Shown one piece after another: positions 26,188 to 34,857 of a DNA stretch of 57,357 nucleotides. The stretch comes from Halorubrum lipolyticum DSM 21995 (GTDB taxonomy: Archaea > Halobacteriota > Halobacteria > Halobacteriales > Haloferacaceae). The translations under genes and the position numbers were made by a program. The notes beneath the pieces are model-generated. The model did not search any database and was not told the DNA's origin. It saw only the letters and a program-made list of their open reading frames with translations. The DNA is taken from contig NZ_AOJG01000019.1 in assembly GCF_000337375.1 (NCBI RefSeq), positions 1 through 57,357 on the forward strand. Reading direction: 5' to 3'. Every line of letters starts with the position of its first letter. Within the stretch, counting starts at the first letter, position 1.

Positions 26188-27012
26188 ATGGACCGCAGAC
26201 GCTTCCTCACTGGGGTCGGGACCGGGGTCGCCGTCGGAATCGCGGGCTGTCTCGACGGGGACGGCGGCGACGACGGGCCGGACCGACCGTTCCCCGACGC
26301 GGAGTGGCGAGACGAGGACGGGCTCGACGTGGCGGCCCTCTCCGAGAGCCACGTCGAGTCGCTCGTCGACGCCGGGGGCGTCACGCTGTTCTCGACGGCG
26401 GAGACGACTCACGACGGGGACGCGGAGCCGACGCCGTGGCTCCCCTCCCAGGAGTACGAGTCCGTGTACGACCTCGAAAACGGACGCCAGTACGTGCGAC
26501 AGGAGCTGACGGAGGCCGAATCGACCGACGTGGCGGAGCTGTACGTCGCCGACGGCGAGGCGCTGGTCCGTCAGCGGATCGGCGACGAGACGCAGTACGG
26601 CCGTCAGCCGGTGGACCGGCCGGCCGACTACCTCGAAGAGGCGATGCGCGCGGAGGTCGTGACGGGTATCCGCGTCGAGGGGGAGACGACGAGCGGCGAG
26701 GCGGAGTACGAGGGGCTGAACCTGTGGAACCCGACGAGCGACGGCGAGGGCGAGGTTCGCGGCGAACCGACCGCGCGGTTCACCGCCGACGCGTTCGAGG
26801 GCGACCGGAGCGTCCCGGAGACGGTCGAGACGGCGTCGGCGACGGTCCACGTGTACGAGTCCGGCGTGGTGCCGCGCCTCGAGCAGTCGTGGGCGGGCGA
26901 ACACGACGGCCGAGAGGCGACCGTCGACGTCGACATCGACTACCGCGATCCGGGCGCGACGGTGTCGGAGCCGGACTGGGTCGAAGCGGCGCGCGAGGAG
27001 ACGAGCGCCTGA
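26188..27012 (+). CDS. Tat-exported lipoprotein of unknown function
   Basis: A 274-residue secreted protein. The N-terminus MDRRRFLTGVGTGVAVGIAG-C is a twin-arginine signal (RRRFLT) with a lipobox; Cys21 would be lipidated, anchoring it outside the membrane. The mature part is acidic, rich in Glu/Tyr/Val, with no cofactor motif recognised. Strand-like repeats such as ADGEALVRQRIGDETQYGRQ and HVYESGVVPRLEQSW suggest a beta-rich LppX/LolA-like fold, which is a guess. It stands between nusA and rpsL, two genes that are usually neighbours in haloarchaea, so it is an insertion into the informational cluster. Base composition is like its neighbours. Confidence 0.75.
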   Translation: MDRRRFLTGVGTGVAVGIAGCLDGDGGDDGPDRPFPDAEWRDEDGLDVAALSESHVESLVDAGGVTLFSTAETTHDGDAEPTPWLPSQEYESVYDLENGRQYVRQELTEAESTDVAELYVADGEALVRQRIGDETQYGRQPVDRPADYLEEAMRAEVVTGIRVEGETTSGEAEYEGLNLWNPTSDGEGEVRGEPTARFTADAFEGDRSVPETVETASATVHVYESGVVPRLEQSWAGEHDGREATVDVDIDYRDPGATVSEPDWVEAAREETSA

Positions 27013-27059
27013 CTCTCGGGCGCGTTTCCGGGTGCGTCACGGGTTCCCCCCACGTACAG

Positions 27060-27116
27060 AAACGACGGGCGCTCTCGTCGGCTTACCGGCTCAACGGGAG
27101 CGAGCGTCCGTCGTTT
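27060..27116. terminator. Long imperfect hairpin upstream of rpsL
   Basis: AAACGACGGGCGCTC (27060-27074) pairs with GAGCGTCCGTCGTTT (27102-27116) with one G-T position, followed by TTCGTTTCGTC. A plausible terminator isolating the RNAP operon and lipoprotein gene from rpsL. Confidence 0.5.
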
Positions 27117-27206
27117 TCGTTTCGTCGGTCCGCAAAACACTCTCAGAACGGACGAGAGGTACCGTTCGAGCGATCTGAGGGCGTTTCTCCGTGTCGAAAG
27201 ACGACG

Positions 27207-27214
27207 CTTAAGTA
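27207..27214 (+). promoter_or_regulatory. TATA box of rpsL-rpsG
   Basis: CTTAAGTA is centred 28 nt before the rpsL ATG at 27239. Confidence 0.6.
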
Positions 27215-27238
27215 GCTCCGTTCGGAAGTGGATGTACG

Positions 27239-27667
27239 ATGGCGAACGGCAAATACGCGGCCCGTAAGCTCAAACAGGACCGGCAGAAGCGCCGCTGGTC
27301 CGACTCCGAGTACGCTCGGCGAGAGCGCGGGCTCAAGAAGAAGTCCGACCCCCTCGAGGGCGCCCCGCAGGCTCGCGGGATCGTGCTGGAGAAGGTCGGG
27401 ATCGAGGCAAAGCAGCCGAACTCGGCGATTCGAAAGTGCGTCCGCGTCCAGCTCATCAAGAACGGGAAGCAGGTCACCGCGTTCTGTCCCGGTGACGGCG
27501 CCATCTCGTTCATCGACGAGCACGACGAGGTCACGATCGCCGGGATCGGCGGGGCGAAGGGTCGCGCGATGGGCGACCTCTCCGGCGTCAACTACAAGGT
27601 CGAGAAGGTCAACGGCGTCTCCATGATCGAACTGGTTCGCGGAAACGCGGAGAAGCCCGTCAGATGA
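27239..27667 (+). CDS. rpsL: 30S ribosomal protein S12
   Basis: A 142-residue archaeal uS12 of the decoding centre. It starts [20 protein letters not shown], contains [20 protein letters not shown] and the highly conserved [15 protein letters not shown] near residues 60-75, and the [15 protein letters not shown] block near 86. Archaeal S12 keeps an N-terminal extension relative to bacteria, seen here. It overlaps rpsG by 4 nt (ATGA) and has its own TATA box, so translation of S12 and S7 is coupled. Confidence 0.98.
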   Translation: MANGKYAARKLKQDRQKRRWSDSEYARRERGLKKKSDPLEGAPQARGIVLEKVGIEAKQPNSAIRKCVRVQLIKNGKQVTAFCPGDGAISFIDEHDEVTIAGIGGAKGRAMGDLSGVNYKVEKVNGVSMIELVRGNAEKPVR

Positions 27668-28317
27668 GCGGAGAGGAGACCGAGGCGCCGTCCGACGAGG
27701 ACGTCGCCGCCGACGAGCCGGAGCCGGACGCGCCCGCGTCCAGCGAGGCCGCCAACGAGAACGCCAAGCTGTTCGGCGTGTGGGACGTCACCGAGATCGC
27801 CTACGAGGACCCCTCGACGAAGCGGTACATGACCGTGACGCCGATCGCGCACACCATGGGCCGTCACGCGTCTAAGCAGTTCAAGAAGTCCGAGATCTCC
27901 TTAGTCGAGCGGCTGATCAACCGCCTGATGCAGACCGACGAGAACACGGGCAAGAAGCAGCAGGCGACGCGGATCGTCCGCGACGCCTTCGACATCATTC
28001 ACGAGCGGACCGAGGAGAATCCGGTCCAGATCCTCGTGACGGCCGTCGAGAACGCCGCGCCCCGCGAGGAGACCGTCCGCCTGAAGTACGGCGGCATCTC
28101 CGTCCCGAAGGCGGTCGACGTGGCGCCCCAGCGCCGCGTCGACCAGGCGCTGCTGTTCATCTCCGACGGCGTCGCCAGCGCGACGTACAAGTCGACGACC
28201 TCCGCCGCCGAGGCGCTCGCAAACGAGCTCGTCACGGCCGCGGACTACGACGCTGAGCGCTCCTACTCCATCTCACAGAAGGAGGAGCGCGAGCGCGTCG
28301 CCGCCGCGGCCCGCTGA
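27664..28317 (+). CDS. rpsG: 30S ribosomal protein S7
   Basis: A 217-residue archaeal uS7, which nucleates assembly of the small-subunit head and lines the E site. An acidic, halophile-specific N-terminal extension (about 1-33) precedes [41 protein letters not shown] near 60, the beta-hairpin region [31 protein letters not shown] near 125 and C-terminal [18 protein letters not shown] are all typical. In many haloarchaea EF-2 follows S7; here the next gene is an unrelated symporter behind its own promoter. Confidence 0.98.
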   Translation: MSGEETEAPSDEDVAADEPEPDAPASSEAANENAKLFGVWDVTEIAYEDPSTKRYMTVTPIAHTMGRHASKQFKKSEISLVERLINRLMQTDENTGKKQQATRIVRDAFDIIHERTEENPVQILVTAVENAAPREETVRLKYGGISVPKAVDVAPQRRVDQALLFISDGVASATYKSTTSAAEALANELVTAADYDAERSYSISQKEERERVAAAAR

Positions 28318-28464
28318 CGCGACGACGTCAGCCGGCCGACCGACGCCGATCGGATTTCTCTCTTTCCACGCCTCCGAGTCGCGACCCCGTCCGGGCCCGA
28401 CCAACAAAATCGCCGACTCCCGTCCATCCGCGTCAGCGTTCGCGGCAGACGTACAGAGACGGCG

Positions 28465-28473
28465 ATATTTATT
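28465..28473 (+). promoter_or_regulatory. TATA box of dicarboxylate symporter gene
   Basis: ATATTTATT is about 34 nt upstream of ATG 28503. Confidence 0.6.
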
Positions 28474-28502
28474 TGTAGGTCCTCCAGAGACACGTTCGCT
28501 GT

Positions 28503-29810
28503 ATGGCAAACACTGTCATGCGGTCCTGGCGACGGTATCGGGCGGTGCCGATCGTGTATCGCATCGGAGTGGCGTTCGTGCTCGGCTCGGTGTTCGGGCT
28601 CGTCGTTGGGCAGCCGGCGACGGCGCTCCAGCCGCTCGGCGACCTGTTCGTGAACCTCCTGAGCATGCTCATCGTGCCGATCGTCGTGTTCACGCTGTTG
28701 ATGGGGGCCCGGCGGCTCTCACCGAGCAACCTCGGGAAGATCGGCGGGCAGGTTGTCGCGCTGTACGCCCTCACCTCGGCCGCGGCGGTCGGCTTCGGAC
28801 TGCTGGTTGCGAATCTCATCGATCCGGGAGTGAACCTCGAACTGGGTGACGCGGAAGCGCAGACCGCCGAGGCGCCCGATATCGTCGAGGTGATCTTGGG
28901 AATCGTCCCATCAAACCCGATCGGCGCGATGGCGTCCGGGGACATCCTCCCGACCATCTTCTTCGTCATCGTGTTCGGGCTCGCGCTGGCGCTCGTCGAG
29001 CAGTCCACCGACTCGTCCGACATCCGCGACGGCGTCAAGTCCTTCTACGACCTCGCGGAGGCCGGCGCCGAGGCGATGTTCAAGGTCGTCTGGGGCGTCA
29101 TGGAGTACGGCGTGATCGGGGTGTTCGCGCTGATGGCGGCGGTGTTCGGCGAGGCCGGCGTCGACGCGATCGTGCCGTTCGCCCTGCTGATCGCCGCGCT
29201 GGCGATCGCCGTCGTCGCGCACATCGCGGTCGTTCACCTCGGAATCATCGTCCGGCTGCTCGCCGGACAGTCGCCGGTGGCCTTCCTCGTCGGCGGACGC
29301 GACGCGCTGATCACCGCGCTGTCGATCCGCTCGTCGAGCGGCACGCTCCCGGTGACGATGGCCAACGCGGACAACAACTTCCACATCGACGAGGGCGTCT
29401 ACAGCTTCTCGCTGCCGCTCGGCGCGACCATCAACATGGACGGTACCGCCCTGTATCAGGGCGTCGCGGCCGTCTTCGCCGCGAACCTCGTCGGCGTCCA
29501 GCTGTCTCTCGCAGAGCAGCTGACGGTCGTCCTCGTCGCCGTGCTGGCGAGCGTCGGCGCGGCGGGCGTCCCGGGGACCGGGCTCATCATGCTGACGCTC
29601 GTGTTAACCCAGCTCGGACTCCCGCTCGAGGTCGTCGGGTTCGTCGCGGGCGTCGACCCGATCTTGGACCGCATGCGGACGATGACAAACATCAGCGGCG
29701 ACCTGGCGGTCACCACGATCGTCGCGAAGTGGAACGACGCCGTCGACTTCACGCAGGGCGCGTGGGTCGGCGAGAGCGGCGAGCCCGGCGTCGCCGCTGG
29801 GGACGATTGA
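28503..29810 (+). CDS. Dicarboxylate/amino acid:cation symporter (DAACS, GltP/GltT family)
   Basis: A 435-residue transporter that takes up glutamate, aspartate or C4-dicarboxylates with Na+ or H+. Eight transmembrane helices and two re-entrant hairpins are expected. The diagnostic pieces are present: the serine-rich hairpin SSSGTLPVTMANAD near residues 278-291, NMDGTALYQGVAAVFAANLVG near 310, the second hairpin AAGVPGTGLIMLTLVL near 356 and DRMRTMTNISGDL near 390, with Asp/Asn substrate ligands. Residues typical of substrate amino-group binding (D near 390) are kept. It is monocistronic, with its own TATA box, convergent with aconitase. Confidence 0.93.
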   Translation: MANTVMRSWRRYRAVPIVYRIGVAFVLGSVFGLVVGQPATALQPLGDLFVNLLSMLIVPIVVFTLLMGARRLSPSNLGKIGGQVVALYALTSAAAVGFGLLVANLIDPGVNLELGDAEAQTAEAPDIVEVILGIVPSNPIGAMASGDILPTIFFVIVFGLALALVEQSTDSSDIRDGVKSFYDLAEAGAEAMFKVVWGVMEYGVIGVFALMAAVFGEAGVDAIVPFALLIAALAIAVVAHIAVVHLGIIVRLLAGQSPVAFLVGGRDALITALSIRSSSGTLPVTMANADNNFHIDEGVYSFSLPLGATINMDGTALYQGVAAVFAANLVGVQLSLAEQLTVVLVAVLASVGAAGVPGTGLIMLTLVLTQLGLPLEVVGFVAGVDPILDRMRTMTNISGDLAVTTIVAKWNDAVDFTQGAWVGESGEPGVAAGDD

Positions 29811-29858
29811 AAAAGGGAGAAAATCGGACCGACCGAGCGGTCGGCGTCGGCAGTCGCC

Positions 29859-31844
29859 TCAGTCGTCGGCCGGCGCCGCGCCGGAGCCGTCGTCGGCGTG
29901 CTGCTGTTTGACCCACGAGAGCTTGCCGCCGGCCGCGAGGATGTCGCGCTCGCGCTCGGAGGCGTCGAGGTCGGCGGTGAACTCCCACTCGCCGTTGACG
30001 CTCACGGTGAACTCCTCCTGCCCGGAGGCGACGCCCGCGGGCACGTCGTCGACGATCTGGAGGTCGTCGCCCTGGTCGATCTTCTCGTACGTCTCCGCGT
30101 CGATCGCGAGCGGGACGATACCGAAATTGAACAGGTTCGCCTTGTGGATGCGGGCGAAGCTCTGCGCGAAGACCGCCTCGATGCCGAGGTACATCGGGCA
30201 GAGAGCGGCGTGCTCACGCGAGGAGCCCTGGCCGTAGTTCTCGCCGGCAACGAGGACGCCGCCGTCGGCGTCGAGCGAGCGCTGCGCGAAGGTGTCGTCG
30301 ACGCGCGAGAGCGTGAACTCGGAGAGCTTCTCGATGTTCGAGCGGAACTTCAGGATATCCGCGGTCGCCGGGATGATGTGGTCGGTGGTGATGTTGTCCT
30401 CCATCTTGAGGAGGGCCTCGCCGCCGTCCACGTCGATCCCGTCTTTGAGCGGCACGTCGCCGATGTTCGGGCCCTTGACGAGGCCGTCGTCGATCGCCTC
30501 GTCGGGCGAGATGATGTCGGAGTCGGACTCACCCATGCCGGGGCCGTACTTCGTCCCCATCTCGAGGCCGGGCGCCTCGAGGTCGCCGAGGTCGTCGGCG
30601 AGGTCGCGCGGGTCGACGATCTTTCCGGTGATGGCCGCCGCGGTGGCGACCTCGGGCGAGCAGAGGAAGACGGAGTCGTCTTCGATGCCGGAGCGACCCT
30701 CGAAGTTGCGGTTGAAGGTGCGCAGCGAGACGGAGTCGGAGGCGGGCACGTGACCGATGCCGATACACGCGCCGCACGTCGCCTCGGAGAAGTTGACGCC
30801 GGCCGCCATCATCTCCGCGGTCCAGCCCTCGCGGGCCAGCATCTCGGAGGCCTGCTTGGAGCCGGGCGCGACGATCATCTCGGTGCCCTTGGAGACCTCG
30901 CGGCCCTCCAGCATCTTCGCGCTGGGGAGGATGTCCTCGTAGGCGCCGTTCGTACAGGAACCGACGATGACCTGCTCGACGTCGGTGCCCTCGTACTCGC
31001 TGACGGGGGCGACGTTGTCGGGCATCGACGGCGCGGCCACGAGCGGCTCGAGCTCGCCGAGGTCGACTTCGATGGTCTCCGCGTACTCCGCGTCGTCGTC
31101 GGGCTGAAGGTCGACGTACTCCTCCTCGCGGTCCTGGCGCGCGAGCCAGTCCTTCGTCTTCTCGTCGGTCGCGAAGATCGAGGAGGTGGCGCCGAGCTCG
31201 GTGCCGAGGTTCGTGATCGTGGTCCGCTCGGGGATCGTGAGCTTCTCGGCGCCGGGGCCGGTGTACTCGAAGATCTTGCCGACGCCGCCCTTGACGGTCA
31301 GCTCGCCGAGCAGGTGGAGCGCCACGTCCTTGGCGGTCGCCCACTCGGGGAGCTCGCCCTCCAGGTGGACGTTGACGACTTCCGGCATCTCGACGTAGTA
31401 GGGGCCGCCGCCCATCGCGACGGCGATGTCGAGCCCGCCCGCGCCGATCGCGAGCTGGCCGAGTCCGCCGGGCGTCGGCGTGTGCGAGTCGGAGCCGAGC
31501 AGCGTCTTGCCGGGCGCCGCGAAGTTCTCCTTGTGGACCTGGTGGCAGATGCCGTTGCCGGGCCGGGAGAAGTACGCGCCGTACGTGCCGGCCGCGGAGC
31601 GGAGGAAGCGGTGGTCGTCGGTGTTCTTGAAGTCGAACTGGTACGTCTGGTGGTCGCAGTACTGCGCGGCCAGCTCCGTCTGGACCTCGTCCAGATCGAG
31701 CGCCTCGAACTGGAGCCACACCATCGTCCCCGTGGTGTCCTGCGTCAGCACTTGGTCGATCTCGATACCGATCTCCTCGCCGGGCGTCAGCTCGCCCTCG
31801 ACGAGATGGTCATCGAGGATTTTCTCAGTAATCGTCTGTCCCAT
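29859..31844 (-). CDS. acnA: Aconitate hydratase
   Basis: A 661-residue [4Fe-4S] enzyme interconverting citrate and isocitrate in the TCA cycle. The three cluster cysteines lie in VIVGSCTNG near residue 298 and SEATCGACIGIG near 360. The substrate loop LLGSDSHTPTPGGLGQLAIGAGG is near 114 (written here in two familiar parts, GSDSHTPTPGG and LAIGAGGLD). The C-terminal swivel domain has GENYGQGSSREHAALCPMYLG near 548 and ARIHKANLFNFGIVPL near 575. The length is that of the archaeal/mitochondrial-like class. ATG 31844 is preferred to a TTG at 31853 because the TATA box at 31871-31878 spaces it as leaderless. Confidence 0.95.
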   Translation of the reverse strand: MGQTITEKILDDHLVEGELTPGEEIGIEIDQVLTQDTTGTMVWLQFEALDLDEVQTELAAQYCDHQTYQFDFKNTDDHRFLRSAAGTYGAYFSRPGNGICHQVHKENFAAPGKTLLGSDSHTPTPGGLGQLAIGAGGLDIAVAMGGGPYYVEMPEVVNVHLEGELPEWATAKDVALHLLGELTVKGGVGKIFEYTGPGAEKLTIPERTTITNLGTELGATSSIFATDEKTKDWLARQDREEEYVDLQPDDDAEYAETIEVDLGELEPLVAAPSMPDNVAPVSEYEGTDVEQVIVGSCTNGAYEDILPSAKMLEGREVSKGTEMIVAPGSKQASEMLAREGWTAEMMAAGVNFSEATCGACIGIGHVPASDSVSLRTFNRNFEGRSGIEDDSVFLCSPEVATAAAITGKIVDPRDLADDLGDLEAPGLEMGTKYGPGMGESDSDIISPDEAIDDGLVKGPNIGDVPLKDGIDVDGGEALLKMEDNITTDHIIPATADILKFRSNIEKLSEFTLSRVDDTFAQRSLDADGGVLVAGENYGQGSSREHAALCPMYLGIEAVFAQSFARIHKANLFNFGIVPLAIDAETYEKIDQGDDLQIVDDVPAGVASGQEEFTVSVNGEWEFTADLDASERERDILAAGGKLSWVKQQHADDGSGAAPADD

Positions 31845-31870
31845 ATCACGCAAAGATGGCTCTCCCGTGG

Positions 31871-31878
31871 ATATAAAA
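31871..31878 (-). promoter_or_regulatory. TATA box of aconitase gene
   Basis: TTTTATAT on the minus strand, about 30 nt before ATG 31844. The rest of 31879-32109 is AT-rich non-coding DNA with a GGCC-AATAAA-GGCC mini-palindrome near 32001 and no gene seen. Confidence 0.6.
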
Positions 31879-32109
31879 CCCGCGAGTTTTTTGCAAGATC
31901 GACCGTGTTAGATCGGGAGAAGCGGCATTTATTACTGAATGATCGGCGTGGTATCACTACCCATGAGAGAAATAGGCGTAACGAGTGTATAAGGCCAATA
32001 AAGGCCCATACCTCCCGAAATCAGTGGTTTGAGCGAGACCGCGATCGGGGCGATCGGCGTCGCGGTCGCGGGCGACACCGTTTAGTCTCGCCCGCGGGTC
32101 CGGTCGAGC

Positions 32110-32583
32110 ATGTTCGACTCGGGAGCGACGGTCGCGGCGGCGCTCGACGCGGGCGGCGCCGACCTCAGCGAGGCACAGCGACAGCCGAACGGTGTCGACC
32201 TCACCGTCGGCGCGGTGTTCGAGCAGACGGAACCGGGCGCGATCCGCCGCGACGGGAAGCGGGTCGGCGAGCGCGAAGAGCTGGAGCCGGAGGACGGGGC
32301 GTACCGGCTGGACCCGGGCACGTACGTGGTCCGGTACGGCGAGCCGGTGCGGATCCCCGACGAGCGGATCGGGTTCGTGCTCCCGCGGTCGACGCTGCTG
32401 CGCAACTCCTGTACCCTCGACACCGCGGTCTGGGACGCGGGCTACGAGGGCGTCGGCGAGGGGCGCCTCGACGTGGGTCACGCGATCGAAATCGAGCCGG
32501 GGGCGCGGATCGCCCAGCTCGTGCTCGCGACCGCCGACCACGACGGGACCTACGACGGGGAGTATCAGGGGGAGCGGCTGTAG
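32110..32583 (+). CDS. dut: dUTPase / dCTP deaminase superfamily protein
   Basis: A 157-residue jelly-roll protein of the trimeric dUTPase/dCTP deaminase superfamily, which keeps dUTP out of DNA. Family pieces: QPNGVDLTVGAVFEQ near residue 24, LDPGTYVVRYGEPVRIPDE near 67, the RSTLLRNSCTLDTAVWDAGYEG block near 96 and AIEIEPGARIAQLVL near 127. The conserved Arg-Ser of motif 2 and Ala-x-x-Asp-Ala-Gly-Tyr of the uridine pocket are seen. It is shorter than typical haloarchaeal Dcd (about 195), pointing to the dUTPase-type branch. Which of the two activities it has cannot be settled by eye. Confidence 0.8.
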   Translation: MFDSGATVAAALDAGGADLSEAQRQPNGVDLTVGAVFEQTEPGAIRRDGKRVGEREELEPEDGAYRLDPGTYVVRYGEPVRIPDERIGFVLPRSTLLRNSCTLDTAVWDAGYEGVGEGRLDVGHAIEIEPGARIAQLVLATADHDGTYDGEYQGERL

Positions 32584-32645
32584 GTCGATCGGCGACGGCG
32601 CTCGCGGCGATCGCTGCCGCTGGCGGTGACGCGAGACCGCGTATC

Positions 32646-32694
32646 GGACGCTGAGAGTCGCCGGCGCGAACTGGACGCTGAGAGTCGCCGGCGC
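32646..32694. repeat. Two 22-bp direct repeats, 27-bp period
   Basis: The 22-base unit beginning GGACGCTGAGAGTCG occurs at 32646-32667 and 32673-32694. It lies in the 332-bp gap between the dUTPase-like gene and the convergent monooxygenase gene. No ORF covers it. Confidence 0.85.
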
Positions 32695-32724
32695 ATACCG
32701 GTCGCTCTCGGGTGGTAAAGGAAC

Positions 32725-32769
32725 GAACGGCACGCCCGTGCCGGAAAAAGTGGCACGGGCGTGCCGTTC
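32725..32769. terminator. Perfect 18-bp hairpin, likely bidirectional terminator
   Basis: GAACGGCACGCCCGTGCC (32725-32742) is exactly complementary to 32752-32769, with loop GGAAAAAGT. It lies between two convergent genes. Read on either strand it gives a very stable stem; the A-run in the loop is a T-run on the other strand. Confidence 0.6.
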
Positions 32770-32782
32770 AGTAGGTCCCCGC

Positions 32783-32812
32783 TGACGCTTCGGCCCTCCA
32801 AGCGAAGCGTCA
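32783..32812. terminator. Second hairpin of the convergent gap
   Basis: TGACGCTTCG (32783-32792) pairs perfectly with CGAAGCGTCA (32803-32812) around a 10-nt loop, 13 nt after the first hairpin. Together they form a twin-stem structure. Confidence 0.5.
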
Positions 32813-32915
32813 CCTGAAATAACCGGTGGAATCCACTTAAACGTGCCGGGGGCGGCAGAGCTGTCGTATTAGGAACCGGCGAGATCTTCACAACACCGGG
32901 TCGGACGGGGTCCGG

Positions 32916-34292
32916 TCACTGCTTCGCCGGGTGGTCGTCGCGGAGCCGCGACTGGCCCGGACCGAGAAGCCGTTCGCGGAGGGTCCCGTCGCCGCGCGGC
33001 GACGCTCCCGCGTCGTCCGGGTCGGGGACGAGTCCGCGCTCGCGGAGTTCGGGGACGACGAGATCGACGAAGTCGGTCAGCGAGTCGGGGCGGACGACCT
33101 CCTTCACGTTGAAGCCGTGGACGCCGACCGACTCGTGCCAGTGCTCCAGCTCGTCGGCGACCTGCTCCGGGGTTCCGACGATCGTCGGTGAGGTGGTGCC
33201 GAGCCCGCAGAACTCGGCGACCTCGCGGACGGTCCACTCGCGGTCCGGCTGGGCCTTCGTGAACGCGTTCATCGTCCCCTGTATCGCGTCGGTCTCGATG
33301 TGTTCGACCTTCTGGTCGGGGTCGAGCTCCGACAGGTCCATGTCGAGGAACCCCGACAGGAGCGCGAGCGTCGCCTCCACGTCGACGTGGTCGGTGTACG
33401 CCTCGTACTTCGCCTCGGCGGCCGCCTCCGTCTCGCCGACGACGGGCACGACCCCGATGAAGAACTTGAGGCTCCCGGGGTCGCGCCCGTGCTCGGCCGC
33501 GCGCGATTTCACGTCCGACACGTACTCGCGGACGCCCTCCTCGGTCGGCTGGCTGGCGAAGACCGCCTCGGCGTTCGCGGCCGCGAACTCCCGCCCGCGG
33601 TCCGACGAGCCCGCCTGGTAGATCACGGGCGTGCGCTGCGGCGAGGGCTCGCAGCCGTGGGGGCCGGGCACCGAGAAGTGCTCGCCCTCGTGGTCGATCG
33701 CCGAGACCTTCTCCGGGTCCGTGTACCGGCCCGCCTCGCGGTCGACCTCGACGGCGTCGTCGTCCCACGACTCCTCCCAGAGCTTGTAACAGACGTCGAG
33801 GAACTCGTCGGCCCGGTCGTAGCGCGTCCGCTTGTCCATCCGCTCCGACAGTCCGAGGTTCTCGGCGGCCGACTGGAGGTAGGAGGTGACGACGTTGATC
33901 GCGACCCGGCCGTCGGTGAGGTGATCGAGCGTGGAGAACTCCCGCGCGAGCTGATAGGGATGGGTGTAGGTGGTCGAGCGCGTGATCGCGAAGCCGAGGT
34001 CGTCGGTCACCTCCGCCATCGCGGGGACGACGAGTTGCGGGTCGCTCGCGGGCGTCTGGACAGCCTTCTCGACGGCCGTCTCGCGGGCGTCGCCGTACAC
34101 GTCGTAGATCCCGCGCACGTCGGCGAAAAAGACCGCGTCGAAGCCGCCGCGCTCGGCGGTGCGCGCCACCTCGGTCCAGTAGCCGCGGTCGGCGTACTCC
34201 GGCGACCGGTCGCCGGGGTAGGTCCACGACCCGGGCGAGACGTGCTCGACCGACGCCATGGTGAAGAGGTTGAGAGACAGGTGGTCTGACAT
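32916..34292 (-). CDS. LLM-class flavin-dependent monooxygenase (NtaA/SnaA/DszA type)
   Basis: A 458-residue luciferase-like monooxygenase using FMNH2 from a separate reductase. The NtaA-type start LNLFTMASVEHVSPGSW leads to GGFDAVFFADVRGIYDVYG near residue 48. VTDDLGFAITRSTTYTHPYQLAREFSTLDHLTDGRVAINVVTSY is the standard family core near 93-137 (quoted only as landmarks: TYTHPYQLARE and GRVAINVVTS). PVIYQAGSSDRGREFAA is near 221 and GTPEQVADELEHW near 373. Relatives oxidise chelators such as nitrilotriacetate, dibenzothiophene sulfones or alkyl compounds. The substrate here is unknown. A TATA box at 34315-34325 precedes it; no partner reductase is nearby. Confidence 0.9.
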   Translation of the reverse strand: MSDHLSLNLFTMASVEHVSPGSWTYPGDRSPEYADRGYWTEVARTAERGGFDAVFFADVRGIYDVYGDARETAVEKAVQTPASDPQLVVPAMAEVTDDLGFAITRSTTYTHPYQLAREFSTLDHLTDGRVAINVVTSYLQSAAENLGLSERMDKRTRYDRADEFLDVCYKLWEESWDDDAVEVDREAGRYTDPEKVSAIDHEGEHFSVPGPHGCEPSPQRTPVIYQAGSSDRGREFAAANAEAVFASQPTEEGVREYVSDVKSRAAEHGRDPGSLKFFIGVVPVVGETEAAAEAKYEAYTDHVDVEATLALLSGFLDMDLSELDPDQKVEHIETDAIQGTMNAFTKAQPDREWTVREVAEFCGLGTTSPTIVGTPEQVADELEHWHESVGVHGFNVKEVVRPDSLTDFVDLVVPELRERGLVPDPDDAGASPRGDGTLRERLLGPGQSRLRDDHPAKQ

Positions 34293-34314
34293 GGACCGCA
34301 GTACGCGATCGGCG

Positions 34315-34325
34315 GGTAATACCCC
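34315..34325 (-). promoter_or_regulatory. TATA box of the LLM monooxygenase gene
   Basis: GGGTATTACCC on the minus strand lies about 28 nt before ATG 34292. Confidence 0.5.
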
Positions 34326-34395
34326 ACAGAAAGGGGCGGCACTTGTCGGCGTCGGAGACGCGTCGGCCGAGAGCGGCGAGAGAGGGGGATCCGGG

Positions 34396-34800
34396 CTACG
34401 GCGACGGCGCCTCCGGCGAGGAGACGTACGCGGCGAAGTCGGAGGTGGTGATGATCCCGATCGGTTCGTCGCCGTCGACGACGGGGACGTGGTGGAACCC
34501 GTGTTCGACCATCGTCGCGGCCACCGCCGAGACGGAGTCCTGCGCGCCGGCCGTGATCGGGTCCCGAGTCATGTACCGCTCGACGGTCGTCTCGGCCTTC
34601 GGCTGGCTCTTCGCGACGATGTCGACGAAGTCGGTCGTGGTGAGGATACCGACTAAGGCGCCGTCGTCGACGACGAGCGCCGAGCTGATGTCGTTGTCGA
34701 GCAGCACGGCCGCCGCGTCCTCGACCAGCGTGTCCGGCGTCACCGTGTGAATCTCGCTCGTCATCAGCCGTGCGACGAACACGTCTTCGATGTCGTCCAT
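34396..34800 (-). CDS. CBS-pair domain protein
   Basis: A 134-residue protein made only of two CBS domains: about residues 8-65 (ARLMTSEIHTVTPDTLVEDAA ... ALVVDDGALVGILTTTDFV) and 75-130 (VERYMTRDPITAGAQDSVSAVA ... VPVVDGDEPIGIITTSDFA). CBS pairs bind adenosine nucleotides and regulate other proteins. No partner domain is fused. ATG 34800 is chosen over an in-frame upstream ATG at 34839 because of the TATA box at 34823-34830. Its target is unknown. Confidence 0.9.
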   Translation of the reverse strand: MDDIEDVFVARLMTSEIHTVTPDTLVEDAAAVLLDNDISSALVVDDGALVGILTTTDFVDIVAKSQPKAETTVERYMTRDPITAGAQDSVSAVAATMVEHGFHHVPVVDGDEPIGIITTSDFAAYVSSPEAPSP

Positions 34801-34822
34801 ACGTAGGGGTCCGTCCGTCGGC

Positions 34823-34830
34823 GTATAAAG
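34823..34830 (-). promoter_or_regulatory. TATA box of CBS gene
   Basis: CTTTATAC on the minus strand, centred 26 nt before ATG 34800; it falls inside the longer alternative reading and rules that start out. Confidence 0.6.
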
Positions 34831-34857
34831 CGTTGCCACGCGGAACGGCGACGGCGC

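Noticed and set aside
31963-31992. Nine-codon ATG frame upstream of the dUTPase-like gene
   Set aside because: Too short to support and with no ribosome binding site or TATA at proper distance.
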